Both the position numbers and the translations under genes were made by a program. Of a stretch of 64,000 nucleotides of DNA, positions 1-13,412 are shown piece after piece. The notes beneath the pieces were generated by a model. The model did no database searches. It saw only the letters and a program-made list of their open reading frames with translations, and was not told the origin of the DNA. The stretch covers positions 33,196,549-33,260,548 of the forward strand of contig OZ026618.1 of NCBI GenBank assembly GCA_964020975.1, written 5' to 3'. Position 1 is the first letter of the stretch; each line of letters starts with the position of its first letter. This stretch comes from Hermodice carunculata. Its lineage: Eukaryota > Annelida > Polychaeta > Eunicida > Amphinomidae.

Positions 1-3
1 TGC

Positions 4-166
<163 letters not shown>

Positions 167-1645
167 AGAAAAAAAAGTTGTTGTACATCAGGTCAAGGAA
201 ATTATTCATTGGTCTAGACTGGGGTGACATGGTTTGCAGGACAATTTTCTTTTGGAAACTGGTGTCTTTTAAATTAATAGATTGAGGGAGAAACAAGCAC
301 TGGGGACAATTTTGCAAAGCAAATTAGTGGCTGAAAGAGGCAGATGCTTCTCAAACCTCAAAATGGCCATAAAACATAACCATGAAAACAATTGGCAATA
401 AAGATCCCGCCAAGTTCTTTATTTTTGCGAATAAGTTTGGCACACCTCAAGCCTGTAATGCAGATCACTTGTTTCCTAGAAAATGAACTAATTTCTGCCT
501 CTGTTTGATGCTTTACATTTCAGAGGCATTTACTGCAAATGTGTCTAAGTACACTAAATGTGCCTTAATTTTACAACCTTCCAATATTCAAAAATTCCTA
601 GCAAAGTATACATATACATTCCAAAAATTTTGTTTTAGAAATTTCACATAGCAAAGTCAGTTGGGAATATAAAGTAGAAAAGCATGTTTCTGCTCAAACT
701 GCTATTACTGTAAAGGTACCAGATTTAGCTTCCCCAAAATTGCAAGTGTGTAAAAATAAAAAGGAATACCTGGTCCATGTGAAATGAATTACCTGCAAAA
801 ACACAAAAAGGGCAAGTTTGCATAAGTACATGTGAGTACCTGTACTCACATGTACTTATTAATAATTATTGTTGAAAGTGGAGAAGGAAGATTTTAGTAC
901 ATATTCATCATGTTGTTTGCATTTTACTTGCTGTGACAACACAATAAATGTAGAATCTACATGTAATATAACATGTATGAATAGAAAGTGGTTGACTGCT
1001 ATAGTTACATGTGACTTGCAACTCAATGGCAAAGAAGGCTTTATTTCCTTAAATGATCAACCACCTAGAAGTTGCCATTGCCAAGCACTGCAAAAACCAC
1101 TGCCTTTAATTGTCATGTTACATGTATATGGCAATGCAAAATCTGCTGGTCAGATAGACTTGATACTTAAGATGCTTTGATAAATGTTCATGAGGAACTT
1201 GAACGTGCAATTTTCGTTTAATTCCAGAGGGACACAGGATAGCTCGGCAGTTGTATGGGGTGAGTTAAAAAAAAAGCCTCTGGCAAGATGTAGCAATCTG
1301 CCAAGCTGTGTGGGGACAGCACACTTATTTTACATTTATGAGATGCACCAGCCGTCGCTTGATGCTGCATTTGGGTAGATTGGTGACTTATGGAGCTCAG
1401 AATCGAGTCAAACAAATGAGAAGTTCTGGCATTGATATGCATCAGTTATTGATTCTGCAAGCTACACGTACATAAACTGTTGAATCTGGGCATCCTACCT
1501 CTGAATGAAACACAGCCCAGGAGGAAAACAGTTTACCATATCCATGTACATGAACAAATTTTGTGGCAAAGGAAGTACATGCCACAAACATCAGCCCTCA
1601 ATCAGTTCTAATTTCGTTTAATTCTGCTTTAATCAGGAATTGAGG
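167..1645. other. upstream region of the transporter gene, no gene seen
   Basis: I see no convincing coding exon here. Short open frames at 869-1180 and 1184-1378 show no family resemblance and have low-complexity composition. The stretch presumably holds the promoter and any 5' UTR exon of the transporter whose ATG is at 1646. A weak acceptor-like TTTAATCAG lies about 10 bases before that ATG, so an upstream non-coding exon is possible. Confidence 0.5.
822..859. repeat. perfect 18-bp-arm palindrome
   Basis: ATAAGTACATGTGAGTAC (822-839) is followed by CT and then by its exact reverse complement (842-859). It would form an 18-bp stem with a 2-nt spacer. No function is assigned. Confidence 0.9.
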
Positions 1646-1834
1646 ATGGATGACTTTGAGGAGTTAAATGTGGAGCAGTTGGAAGAGAATGGCAAAATTT
1701 TGACAGCGACCACCGAGGAGGACAGGAAGAATGGTTGTCCTGAGGGGCTAGTGGTCACCCAGGAAGCTGAAGGTGTAGCCTACAGAGCCAAGATGATCCA
1801 CACAGTGTGGCTTTCCTGTGCCATGGCTGCTATT
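1646..1834 (+). CDS. MFSD4/NaGLT1-like sugar transporter, exon 1
   Basis: First coding exon of a major facilitator superfamily transporter resembling sodium-dependent glucose transporter 1 (MFSD4 group). It encodes residues 1-63: an acidic cytoplasmic N-terminus (MDDFEELNVEQ) and the start of membrane segment 1 (HTVWLSCAMAAI). I take the ATG at 1646 as the start because the open frame upstream has no other ATG, only a TTG. The exon ends at 1834 before GTGAGT. It is 189 nt, phase 0, and joins exactly to GGGGCATGTATTGC in exon 2 at 7717, giving the continuous helix AAI-GACIAIRGPTLLDL. Assignment rests on exons 2 and 3. Confidence 0.82.
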
Positions 1835-2817
1835 GTGAGTATTGCTTAGATATATGTGTGGCTGTTCTCACTTTGAACATGGCTATTTTAATGTATACAA
1901 GTTTTAATGGTACATGTCCTCAGATTTTACTACATGTAAAACCACGTATTGTGAACAATGGTTAGGGTACTCTTCATAAATGTCACATATTCTATCATAG
2001 ATAATCACTCGGTGACTGCATCACCAGAGGAAAAAAAAAATGGGTTCTGTATGCATTTAAAGCTCTGGAGATTTGACAGCCAGCAGAGTTTTTAATTTTC
2101 TATGTCTGCGCCCTGTTAGACTTTTAACATTTTTACTTCTAAAATACCCATTGCATGGAATGTTTTGATTGTGCACATGGATGTTTCCCAGTTCACTCTC
2201 TACCAAGTTTGCAAAGGAGCCGATGGTGATGATGTTGTCATATTTTCCTTTTTTTAATGAATTTTTGATGTTATTTTTTGTAGAAGAAATGAATTTCCCT
2301 TTCTCAAGAACTAGTTGCCAGTTGCTATAATATTGCTTATTAAGTTCACCTGGGGTCACATGTTTCACATTATTGCCACCATGTGGCACTCCATTGTTGT
2401 TTTTTTTTTTACTTGAATGTTTTTGTGTGCGAAGTCTACAAAATAACTGAACAGAATTGCATGATATTGTATTATAATATTGTCTGACTAAAGGTGATAA
2501 AAATTACAAAACTGATATGGGTAATTGTGTCAATTTTTAATGAAGGTATGGAATATTGAACCCAGGGACCATGTTTCAGCAAGTCCTGCTACTGTACATA
2601 CATGTAGTAATGCAGTGCATATATTGCAATATTATACATGAAATTGCATTTTTTTAATTTGAAAAAAAAAAATCAAATTCAAATTATTTCTTAAAAACTA
2701 CTTTACCTTTTGATTTCATATTGCATACAGGGTTATTTGGGGTTGCATAATTCACATTTTGGCTACCAGGTGGTACTGGTAGTTTCTCCTATTTAAAGTG
2801 TGTGTGTCAACACACAC

Positions 2818-2949
<132 letters not shown>

Positions 2950-3203
2950 ACAGGCAAATTTGTCTGATATTTCATTTGAAAAGTTTTATATGTAGAAACT
3001 CCAAACTTGGCACAATTATAGTTCTATGGATAAAGACGGGCCTTTTTATAATGAGAGGTCATGCTTTTCAAAATTATGCAAATGAGGGCTAATTAAAATT
3101 TCAAATGTTCAATATCTTATATACTATAGTAGATGTGGTTCCAAGTGTATAGGAGTTCGATCATAGCAAGGTAAAGGTCATCTCAAATGTCAAGGTTATG
3201 TCA

Positions 3204-3216
3204 AGGTCAAAGGTCA
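3204..3216 (+). promoter_or_regulatory. perfect DR1 (AGGTCA-A-AGGTCA), possible nuclear-receptor site
   Basis: Two AGGTCA half-sites separated by one base match the consensus bound by RXR- and HNF4-type nuclear receptors. It lies in intron 1 of the transporter but inside repetitive DNA, so a regulatory role is only a possibility. Confidence 0.3.
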
Positions 3217-3689
3217 ATTTTAAGCCAAAATGTCATTTTTGAGGATAAGGTTCACGTCAGGTAGAGGTCATCTCAAGGTCAAAGGCCACTTTCGGTGGTG
3301 GCTTTCTTCTAGCCACAACTTGGTCAATTTTTATCCAATTTTGATCATGCTGGGCTGAAATTGTAGCTATTGTAACCTTGCACAATTCTAAAATTTACAT
3401 GTGACCTCTTAAGTTCAAAGGTCAAGGTTACATGGACCTTTGAAAGTTTCATCCAGCATAACTTGGCCAATCTCCATCCAATTCTAATCATGTTGGACTT
3501 AAATTATAGGTATTGCTACACTGGACATTTTTATAAGAACATGTAACCTCAAAAAGGCAAAGGTCAAGGTCATCTGGCCCTTTGAAAGTTTCATCTTGCC
3601 ATAACTTGATCAATTTTACTCCGATTTGGTTCATGTCCGGCTTAAATTGTGGGTATTGTAACACTGTGCAATTTACATGTGACCTGTAA

Positions 3690-3708
3690 AGGTCAAAGGT
3701 CAAGGTCA
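3690..3708 (+). promoter_or_regulatory. three stacked AGGTCA half-sites (DR1 plus DR0)
   Basis: AGGTCA occurs at 3690-3695, 3697-3702 and 3703-3708. The first pair forms a DR1 and the second pair is contiguous. It is part of the intron-1 tandem repeat, so it may simply be repeat sequence. Confidence 0.3.
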
Positions 3709-4320
3709 TTTTGACTTTGAAATTTGCATGCAGCCATAAGCTTAATGGAATGTGAAGTACAAAAGGATAAAAGTTGTAGCATTTAATATTTACAACCTTT
3801 GAAGCCACACAGACAGATTTGCTTTCAAGCAAATTTTTTTCCAGTTTCTTTCTTTCTTTCTTCTTTCTTCTATACCAGCAAATTTGTCTGACACTTTTCT
3901 CAGACATTCTTATACATAGCAACTCCAAACTTGGCATGATTGTACCTCCATACAAGGAGTTTGACTGCTTTTTACACAGAAATGAAGATGTTTAAAATTA
4001 TGCTAATTAGGGGCATTTGAAATTTTCAATCTTGAATGCCTTCAACACTATAATAGATAGAGATGTCATTCCAACTTCTACTAGGGGGTTGTTGACCATT
4101 GCGCACCTAATAAATTGAAAATAAAAGATGTAGCAATTTAAATTTTGCAGCACCATTAGAAATTTTAAACCTTGAATAACTTCAAAGCTATAATAGATAG
4201 AGATCCCTTTGCAACTTCTACTCCTGTGTTATGGAATAGACAGTTGTACATTGCCATACCAATATGCTTTGAAGACATACACACTGATTTGCTATGCAGC
4301 AAATCATCTTTCCTAGTTTT

Positions 4321-6165
<1,845 letters not shown>

Positions 6166-6870
6166 GGATGGTTGACCTTGATTCATTTTTCAAAGTCATA
6201 TGGGAAGGGTGCATTGGGAGACATTTGATTTTCTGTTGGAAAATCAGCCTGTTCTACTTCATAATATTATCTCATTTATTGTATGTTCATGTGTGTCCAT
6301 GTGTCAGGACCACTAGGTGGAAACCAGTATATTTAATGTAAGAGCTTCCTGTTGAAAAAAGGACATTAAATTCATTATGTTAATAAAGAATAATGTGAAT
6401 GGTATCAAATGTACCACAAATGTATACCATGTACATTTCAGGTAATGAATTTTTGTTGATGGTCATCAGTAGAGCAATAGTCTCATGGGCCTCTTGTTTC
6501 AGGATCTGGCTCAGATAGAGTTTTGATCTCCCTGTTATGGAGTCTTGCTTGTCCCAATAGTAATTGAATATAATCACACTGCAATTAAATATTCATTGCC
6601 AACCATTCCCGTTATTTGGAAGGTTGCTTGAATTTTATGCTGAAAAGTCTTGAAAATTTGTAGAGTTTTTGACAGATTTTTGCTAGCTCCCTGAATTTTG
6701 TCAATACTTTTTTTGGTACAATGTATATTTCATATTAATTAGCCAGTCTCCCTGAATTCTATTTTCTGTCTGGCAGATGTTCAGGTTGGCAAATGTGCTG
6801 TCTTTATACACATGTAAATCATTTCCACTTTAAACAAATCATGAATAATTTAACCTTTTCAACAAATCAA

Positions 6871-7444
6871 CCCCTTCAGTGCTACAATTTGGATTGAGTC
6901 AACAGCTCTCTTAGGACGCTTTGGGTGCAATGTATGTAGGTATGTATGTTATTTAGCACCTAGGGTGCAGGGATAACCCACGAAAGTCGATTTGACGTAT
7001 TTCCAGTGGTGTCCTCTCTACAGACAGAAACCTGCTGCCACCGCTAACGCAGCTTCTCTTCTCGATAAACAGCAAAGGGTCTTTTATATGCATTTCCCAT
7101 CGACGGGTCAACACATGCCATGGCCTTTGATAAACCAGTCATGGACCACTGGTATAATTGAGAGCCAGAGACAAGTCTCTTGTATTGGGCCAGGATTGAA
7201 CCCGAGACCCCCACACATGAAGCAGACATGTAGCCACTAGGCCACGACTGCTCTCATGCAACCAAAGTATGCTGAGGAAAGCTGATGACACGGACTTTTA
7301 TATCCTATGTGACTTTGGACATGCAAATATTTGAATGAAAGGTCTTTTTACAAGAAACATGAGTTGATCACCCTTATGATAGTTCAGAGCAGTTCTTGCC
7401 AAGTAGGACGGCCTAATTAAGTTGCAGTCAGCACTGAATGAGCT
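6871..7444. mobile_element. piggyBac-like MITE copy interrupted by a SINE
   Basis: The left end CCCCTTCAGTGCTA and the right end GCACTGAATGAGCT are diverged versions of the termini of the MITE at 9551-9794. Internal text also matches (GAGTC-ACAGCT, GAATG-AAAGGTCTTTTTACAAG, GTTGCAGT). About 320 bases of unrelated tRNA-like sequence sit inside it. No transposase is encoded. Confidence 0.65.
6930..7252 (-). mobile_element. tRNA-derived SINE
   Basis: On the minus strand the element starts GAGCAGTCGTGGCC. It carries a pol III A box (TGGCCTAGTGGC, plus-strand 7233-7244) and a B box (GGGTTCAATCCTGG, plus-strand 7190-7203) spaced as in a tRNA gene. A tRNA-unrelated body follows, and the 3' end is rich in TATG/CATA repeats near 6930-6950. 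It interrupts a MITE. The exact ends and target duplication are uncertain. Confidence 0.75.
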
Positions 7445-7716
7445 AAAAGTCCTACCTCCTGGTCAAAGTGTCATCTCTTATCTTTGGTGTGTTACTGGTA
7501 CGTTGTGCCGAGGAAAGCTGTTTGCTCAATCTGCAGAGGGTTAACCACATTTTGTTAACATAGCCATCAAGCAGATGTACGACATTGTTGTCTTTTGAGC
7601 TTTGCACATTTGAAAATAAATGGACAGATGCATTCTACAAGTTGCACAATCACTATCTTTTTACATGTCGGTTAACATTTGCCTCCTGATACAAACAAAC
7701 GTCTTGACTGTTGCAG

Positions 7717-8005
7717 GGGGCATGTATTGCAATTCGAGGTCCGACCTTGCTTGACCTTCAAAGGAACACCCATTCGGACCTGACCCAGATCACAGCGGCA
7801 GTCATTACGGGCATGGCAGTCGGCTGGCTGTTCGGCTCCCTGAGCGGTGGTATACTGTTTGATAAGTGCAACAAACAGTTGCTGCTGGCCAGCACGGGAA
7901 TAGTGGGTGGTCTTGTGATGATAGCTACACCTTGGTGCCAGAACATCGTACTCTTGAGCTTTGTTGTAGCAATAGGGGGCATTTTCTTGTCTGCATATGA
8001 TACAG
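7717..8005 (+). CDS. MFSD4/NaGLT1-like sugar transporter, exon 2
   Basis: Second coding exon, 289 nt, encoding residues 64-159 plus the first base of codon 160. The acceptor is TGACTGTTGCAG before 7717 and the donor is ACAG|GTCAGT at 8005/8006. The protein starts GACIAIRGPTLLDLQ, completing helix 1, and continues through about three more membrane segments (ITGMAVGWLFGSLSG, LLLASTGIVGGLVMIA, IVLLSFVVAIGGIFL). The loop GGILFDKCNKQ is the MFS motif-A equivalent between helices 2 and 3. The open frame beyond the donor is intronic. The phase-1 end joins to CTGGTATGGC at 11881, giving YDTAGMALCVNLWG. Confidence 0.87.
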
Positions 8006-8160
8006 GTCAGTATATTGTATTTGTGTCTTTTTGTCTAAAACCACTTCTTAGTAGTCATTACCCTATTCCGCAGTCCGAACTCTTTACTCTCCATAAGGTA
8101 ACCTGTCCCTGTCTAACCTATATACATATAAAAGTGCTGTTGTCCATATTGCACACGTTC

Positions 8161-8250
8161 CTCTGTAAAATTTTGACATAGGCTGTATTAGCCCAAATAA
8201 ATCAAAGGGTCTTCAGCGGGTAACTACTCAACATGTTTCGGAGCCTTTTA
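8161..8250 (+). repeat. dispersed repeat, inverted copy at 26261-26344
   Basis: ATTTTGACATAGGCTGTATT, then AGCCCAAATAA, GGTCTTC and ACATGTTTCGGAGCC, are shared with the reverse complement of 26261-26344 at high identity. The origin is unknown. Confidence 0.7.
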
Positions 8251-9546
8251 CCCGTATATGTGTACAAGTGCAATGTGTATTCTATCTCTATGCACTTCAC
8301 AGTGTTTTAAAAAAAAAATAGTGACCATCTTCACCCAAAGCTTCAGTGTTAATGGTGTGTATCTTGAACATCTGTTGCCTGGAGGGTTCCTAGGTCTTCT
8401 GGCATATTTTATCATCCTGTTTACAGCATTCATTCATTAAGTAGTGGTTACCAATACATATTTTTGTTACTTTTGATTCCATTTATGCTAATTAAGGTTG
8501 TGAGTTATTGGTTATGAACAGTCATTTGGTTTTGGGACTTGTGAGTGAGAAGACCCTTACATATGAATGTGAAAATAATTATATTGTTGGCTCAGTCAGT
8601 TTTTTGCACACAATCTGTTTAGGCCCATATAGTTATAAAAAAATTAAATCAAAGAAAGGAAAACTTAGTAAGTCAGTGAATAGCTATTTCCACAGTGGGA
8701 AAGACATTTACAATTCACATACTAATATTATTACTAATCACAAATGTTTATTCAAAAAGTACATGTGGCTCATAATGCTGAAATTGTAGACTTAAAATCT
8801 TTGGATCCAGCCCTTTTTAAAAATATATGATTTCAAATGTTTGCATCAATGCTTTTCAATCTACATGTATGTGCCTTGTTAAGTTCTGTTTATGTGTACT
8901 CAAAACATCTTATGTATCTTGCACGGGTATTCCACAATATTAAGTTTTCTCTTTCTTAATGGAAGTACAGTAAAACCTGCCTATACTGAACACCCTTGGA
9001 ACTGGAAAAAAGGTGTTCATTATAAAAATGAAGTCTGTCTCTGCTGTTGTCATCGGCATGTAACAGCGTGGTTGTTGGTAGGCATTTTTTTTCATAACGT
9101 CGCCATATATTTATATTCATATTAACATTAATACTAGTGTTAAATCTGTCATGAGTATTTGTGCGTTAAAGTTTTGATAGCCACTGCGAGGGACCTTTTG
9201 TTTATCAGTGGGAGGAGCTATGGGTGCGGCCAGCTGCTTGTTACATAGCAAAGTAGGCACCGGCACGTGCCGTGCTGTACATGATGTTATCATCGACTGA
9301 TGAAAACAAAATTTGTCCCTATTCTTTCAATGCTAACAAAAACTCTGAATGTAAATATTATGGTGTGGTGTTCAGAATATGGAGGTTTGCTTACATTGGA
9401 ATTATATATTTGGGATGGAGAAATGGTTTTCAGTATAGAGAGGTGTTACAGAGGTTTTACTGTGTAACTTGATCCCTTTTGCTAAACTTGTCAAACCAGC
9501 AGTCATTAAAGGTCGTCTGTTTCAAAAATTTTTATTAATGTTAGTG
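8251..9546. other. intron 2 sequence, no gene seen
   Basis: AT-rich intronic DNA. A fragment of the ACAGTAAAACCTG repeat starts at 8967. Short open frames here have no recognisable domain. Confidence 0.5.
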
Positions 9547-9550
9547 TTTA

Positions 9551-9794
9551 CCCTTTCAGTGCCATATTTTCAACTGAGTCGACAGCTTTCCTATGTGTGT
9601 TTTGGAGTACAATATGCCCAGAGCACAATGGGTGAAGCTGTTGACCTGGACTATTATAGTTTATGCAATTGTAGGCATGCTGCTACTTGAATGGAAGGTC
9701 TTTTTACAAGGAGGATGAGTCTAGCATCCTTATTATAATTCAAAGCTGTTCATTTTATGTAGTTTGACTTAAGTCGCAGTTGGCACTGAAAGGG
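9551..9794. mobile_element. 244-bp piggyBac-like MITE
   Basis: The terminal inverted repeats CCCTTTCAGTGCCA (left) and TGGCACTGAAAGGG (right) are perfect over 14 bases. They are flanked by TTTA on the left and TTAA on the right, consistent with a TTAA target duplication. TTAA targets and CCC-starting termini are typical of piggyBac-related elements. It is too short to encode a transposase. Diverged relatives lie at 6871-7444 and, in part, near 15540-15620. Confidence 0.75.
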
Positions 9795-10294
9795 TTAATG
9801 GTAAAATTTGATCTGGAAGGAGAATAGTGTGCTTCAGATCAATAGCCTTCCTTTGGATGCATTGTGCAATGAGTTCCCAGCACACCTCAAGTGAAGCTGT
9901 TGACCCAGTCGTTAATACTAAGCCAAGTGGCTATCTCAGCCCAACTGAGCCACTGACATATTGAGGTCATTCAACACGCATGTTGGAGACAACTGTTTAA
10001 AAGCGGAGGAGTTTCATATCCGGAGGGGATCAAAAGCTTTACCATGGTACTACGAGGAGTCCACACTAAGCTTTTATCAGTTTCATGATGGGTGTGACCC
10101 AGCATATGACAGAAAATAGGTTATAAACGAGCAAACACCATGATGTTGAATAAACACGAACAATCCTTTTGCCTTTTTATTGAATCCTTTCATTGCTGAC
10201 AGGTGACATAAGTCTACCTCATCCTGAAACAGGATATATTTACTACAGTCAAGTTACTTGACCAGTTTTAGCGAGATGCATCAAGAACTAAAAA

Positions 10295-11480
10295 AGAAGA
10301 TTTGCTTTACAGCAAACCTGTCTGTGTGCCTTCAAATTGAGAACAGTTTGAAATGCTACACTTTCTATTGTTCAACATGATCTAAATTTTGTGTATTAGC
10401 CTAATTTTCATAAATTAAAAGCCTACAACTTTTGGTCTTGGTTCATTGGATTTGGCCATGTCACAAACTTTAAAACTGAAGTTTGAATGACACCAATATC
10501 TATAATAGGTTTGAAGCTATTCAACGCTTTAATATTGTGTATTTGCATAAATTAAAATTGTACAATTTTGGATCATGGTTCATTGGATGCAGCTATGTCA
10601 AACCCATAAATTGGAGTTGGAATAACACCTCTATTCGTAATAGTTTTGAGGAAATTCAAGATTTACATTTTGCATATTCACCTAATTTGCATAAATTAAA
10701 ATCCTACAACCTTGGGTCATGGTTCATTGGATGCGGCTTTGCCCCAAACCTATAAATTGAAGTTGGGATGGCCTCTATTTGCTGTTTTGGAGATATTCAA
10801 CTTTTAAATATTCCAATGCCATCGCAATGCAACTTTCATATACTGTCCATTATATTGGCAGTTTTAATTTCCTCAGGATACCTACTAAAGTTTTTTTTAC
10901 GATAAATTTGTATATTGCACAGGATAAGAGCCCTTATCCAGGGCTAGGTCAAGTTGCAAGATTGGTGACCTTGACCTTAATTCAAAGGTCGGAATGGCAC
11001 TTTAGTGAACTTGGTTTCTGCATGGTAAGTCATAATTTAAGTCATGACTTCAATGTTGCACATGGTAACAGGCCCTAGTCCTCAACTAGGGCTTGATCTG
11101 CTTAGAAGATGGATAACCTTGACCAAATTACCAAGGTCACTACCTAGAGTCCTATTGGTGAACTTGGTTTCTGTGTGATAACTAAAGATGTTTTTCACCT
11201 AGGGCTTTCATATTTCACAGGAATATAGCCTTCTTTAAGAGCTAGATCAAGTTCTGAAATGGGACAAGGTCACAGTCACATTACTGAATTTGGTTTCTGC
11301 CTAGTAAGTAACTGCAGAAGCCAGAACTTGTATTTTGTAGATGTTTATAGTCTTCTTTTAGGGCTAGATCAGCTTGAAAGAAGGGTGACCTTGAACTAAT
11401 CTCCAAGGTCACAAGGCTGCTTTAATGAATTTGGTTTCTGCATGCACTTCCCAAGGTCATGAGTGCCCCGTTTAGTACTA
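10295..11480. repeat. two tandem-repeat arrays in intron 2
   Basis: From about 10385 to 10800 there are three units of roughly 145 bases, each with CATAAATTAAA, CTACAA and GGTTCATTGGAT. From about 10900 to 11470 there are four units of roughly 125-135 bases, each with AGGGCT, GACCTTGA or AAGGTCAC and TTGGTTTCTGCATG. The left edge carries the hairpin GATTTGCTTTACAGCAAACC (10304-10323), which with its neighbouring TGTCTGTGTG matches the repeat at 3780-3840 in reverse orientation. Confidence 0.75.
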
Positions 11481-11880
11481 TGAGCAGGGTATTAAATGAG
11501 AGTGAACACAGTGATGGTGGGGTAGGGGGTTCTGTGTTTTATAAACACGTCTTGTTTCTGCAGAATCTATTGCTCAAATTCCTTTGTTCCTCACATGTAT
11601 ATCAATATTTGTTCTCACTGATGGTTCACTCATAACATTTCTTAGTCTTTAATTGTTCCACATCTCTTCTATTAAGTTAGGGAAAGGATTTGTATGGATA
11701 GATTCTTGATTTTCAAAGCAGCTCCGCTTCAAGTGGCTTTGTAGATTTGAAATCAAGAATCTACAATCATGTACATACTTATATGTGTCCTTTCTCTGCA
11801 GTAAAAGTAAAGTATTTGAGGTGTAGTCTTGCACAGTATTGTCAATGCTTGCCAATGTTAATTTCTTGTTTATTTTGCAG

Positions 11881-13103
11881 CTGGTATGGCACTCTGTGTG
11901 AATCTCTGGGGTGAAAATGCAGGGCCATATTTACAAGCATTGGATTGTTGTTACGCGTTTGGAAGTTTCTGTACCCCTCTAATTGTCGAGGCTTTCCTGA
12001 AGCTTCGCACTGCAGAACAGTCACCTTCATCTGGTATGCAGACTGTCACAAACATGTCGGACATATCACGAACCATTTCATACATAGAAAATATACATTT
12101 TCCTGTTAGTGACAACACCACTATGAAAATGTTAAGTATTTTTAATGATATAGGTATGCAAAATAGCAATGCGGGTTTGCAAAACAATACAACAAGCACA
12201 TCAGTACGAGTCACTTTATCAGGGCCATATGACCCAAATCCACATATACCTGGAGCAAAGACTCCACATCGTAACACTCACTTCCAATATGCATATGTTT
12301 CTGTTGGAATAATCCTGCTGATCACGAGCTTTCCTTTCATTGTTAACATCGTGAAAGGGAGGACGTATTTTCGAGTAGCACCAAAGGCTCAAAGAAGTAC
12401 TCTGGAAAAGGACTTGAAGGACGAGCGCCTCTTCAAGTGTCAGATAATTATTATGGTTGCCACCTTCAGTTGTATCTACAATGGAGCAGAGGAAACTCTG
12501 ACTGGACTCTTAAAAGCATTTGCTGTAAAACATCTCAAGTGGACAGAAAGTACAGGCAATATCCTAATGTCTGTCTTTTGGGGAACGTATACCGTTTTCC
12601 GTGGCATCTCTGTCATAATGGCCAAATATCTCCATCCTGCTCACATTCTCCTCATGGACTTGAGTCTCTTTTCAGCAGCCTGCCTTGGATTACTTCTGGT
12701 CAATTATCATGATGTTATCTTATGGATTGTTGCTGTCGTGATAGGCATCGCAATGTCATCAGTCTTTGCCACTCGCATAGCTTGGACCGATCGCTATGTT
12801 AAGGTCAGCGGGAAACTGCTGGGCTTTATATTTGTGTTTGAAGGGATCGGCTCTATAGCCGCACCTCCCCTTGCTGCTGTCCTGATGGAGAAGAGTGGCT
12901 CCATGTGGTTTGTGTATTTATTGATAATGCTGACCACTTGCATGTTAGGTATGATGATAGGAATGCATATTAGGGCAACACGTCATGGGAAGAGATTCAC
13001 CACAGTATCTCTATCGGTCCCAAAGTCTGAATCTCTTGAGACAGAGGTTCCAGAGGAAATGCAACATTGTGTCACTGTCAGCCATAGTGGCACTAACTTG
13101 TGA
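11881..13103 (+). CDS. MFSD4/NaGLT1-like sugar transporter, exon 3 (last)
   Basis: Last coding exon, completing a 566-residue, twelve-helix MFS protein of the plasma membrane. By homology to the NaGLT1/MFSD4 group it is expected to carry sugar; substrate and cation coupling cannot be read from sequence. The diagnostic block is AGMALCVNLWGENAGPYLQA followed by YAFGSFCTPLIVEAFL. A long hydrophilic extracytoplasmic loop with several N-x-S/T sites comes next (about residues 190-295). Then come TM segments YAYVSVGIILLITSFPFIVNI, FKCQIIIMVATFSCIY, and four more ending in LLIMLTTCMLGMMIG. The cytoplasmic tail is ETEVPEEMQHCVTVSHSGTNL. The acceptor is TTATTTTGCAG at 11880 and the stop is TGA at 13101-13103. 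The three exons give 1701 nt, exactly 567 codons, with no break, so this is probably an active host gene. Confidence 0.9.
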
Positions 13104-13412
13104 ATCCTGCACACATGGCAGCAGCATCTAGTCATTTGATTGGAATTATTCATACATCATTATACTAACTGCAGAGCAGCTCTGTTACTGCAGTTGCTGG
13201 GCAATTGAAGTATGCTTCCCTTGTGATAAGGGCGCTTGTGCCAGCTCTAACCACCCAGAAATAACGCTTTTTTGCTGACAAACAAATGAAGCACCCTAAA
13301 AATGTCCAGCATCTTGATTTTTTTTTTTAAATGTATTGAATGACTTTTTCTTGAGCCTTTTGCTGCCTCCAGATATCACTTTTACCTAAGGAGTTCATTT
13401 GGTCCTGCTTAA
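13104..13412 (+). other. probable 3' UTR of the transporter
   Basis: No AATAAA occurs before the transposable element that starts at 13413. The transcript end may therefore lie inside that element, where AAAATAAAGG occurs near 13826, or use a variant signal. Inferred only. Confidence 0.35.

Larger units (their letters stand above)
2950..4320. repeat. composite intronic repeat with AGGTCA-rich tandem units
   Basis: Units of roughly 120-130 bases recur from about 3240 to 3740, each with CAAGGTCAAAGGTCA-like text followed by TTTGAAAGTTTCATC, CATAACTTG and TCCAATT motifs. Flanking segments at 2950-3170 and 3876-4090 are diverged copies of each other (CAAATTTGTCTGA, CTCCAAACTTGGCA). Two hairpin motifs of the form GATTTGCT-loop-AGCAAAT occur at 3812 and 4284. 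A related array lies in the opposite orientation at 10295-11480. I see no coding potential. Confidence 0.75.

Noticed and set aside
3488-3955. 155-residue minus-strand frame
   Set aside because: Lies wholly in the AGGTCA-type tandem repeat.
11951-12277. Minus-strand frame of 108 residues
   Set aside because: Antisense shadow of transporter exon 3.
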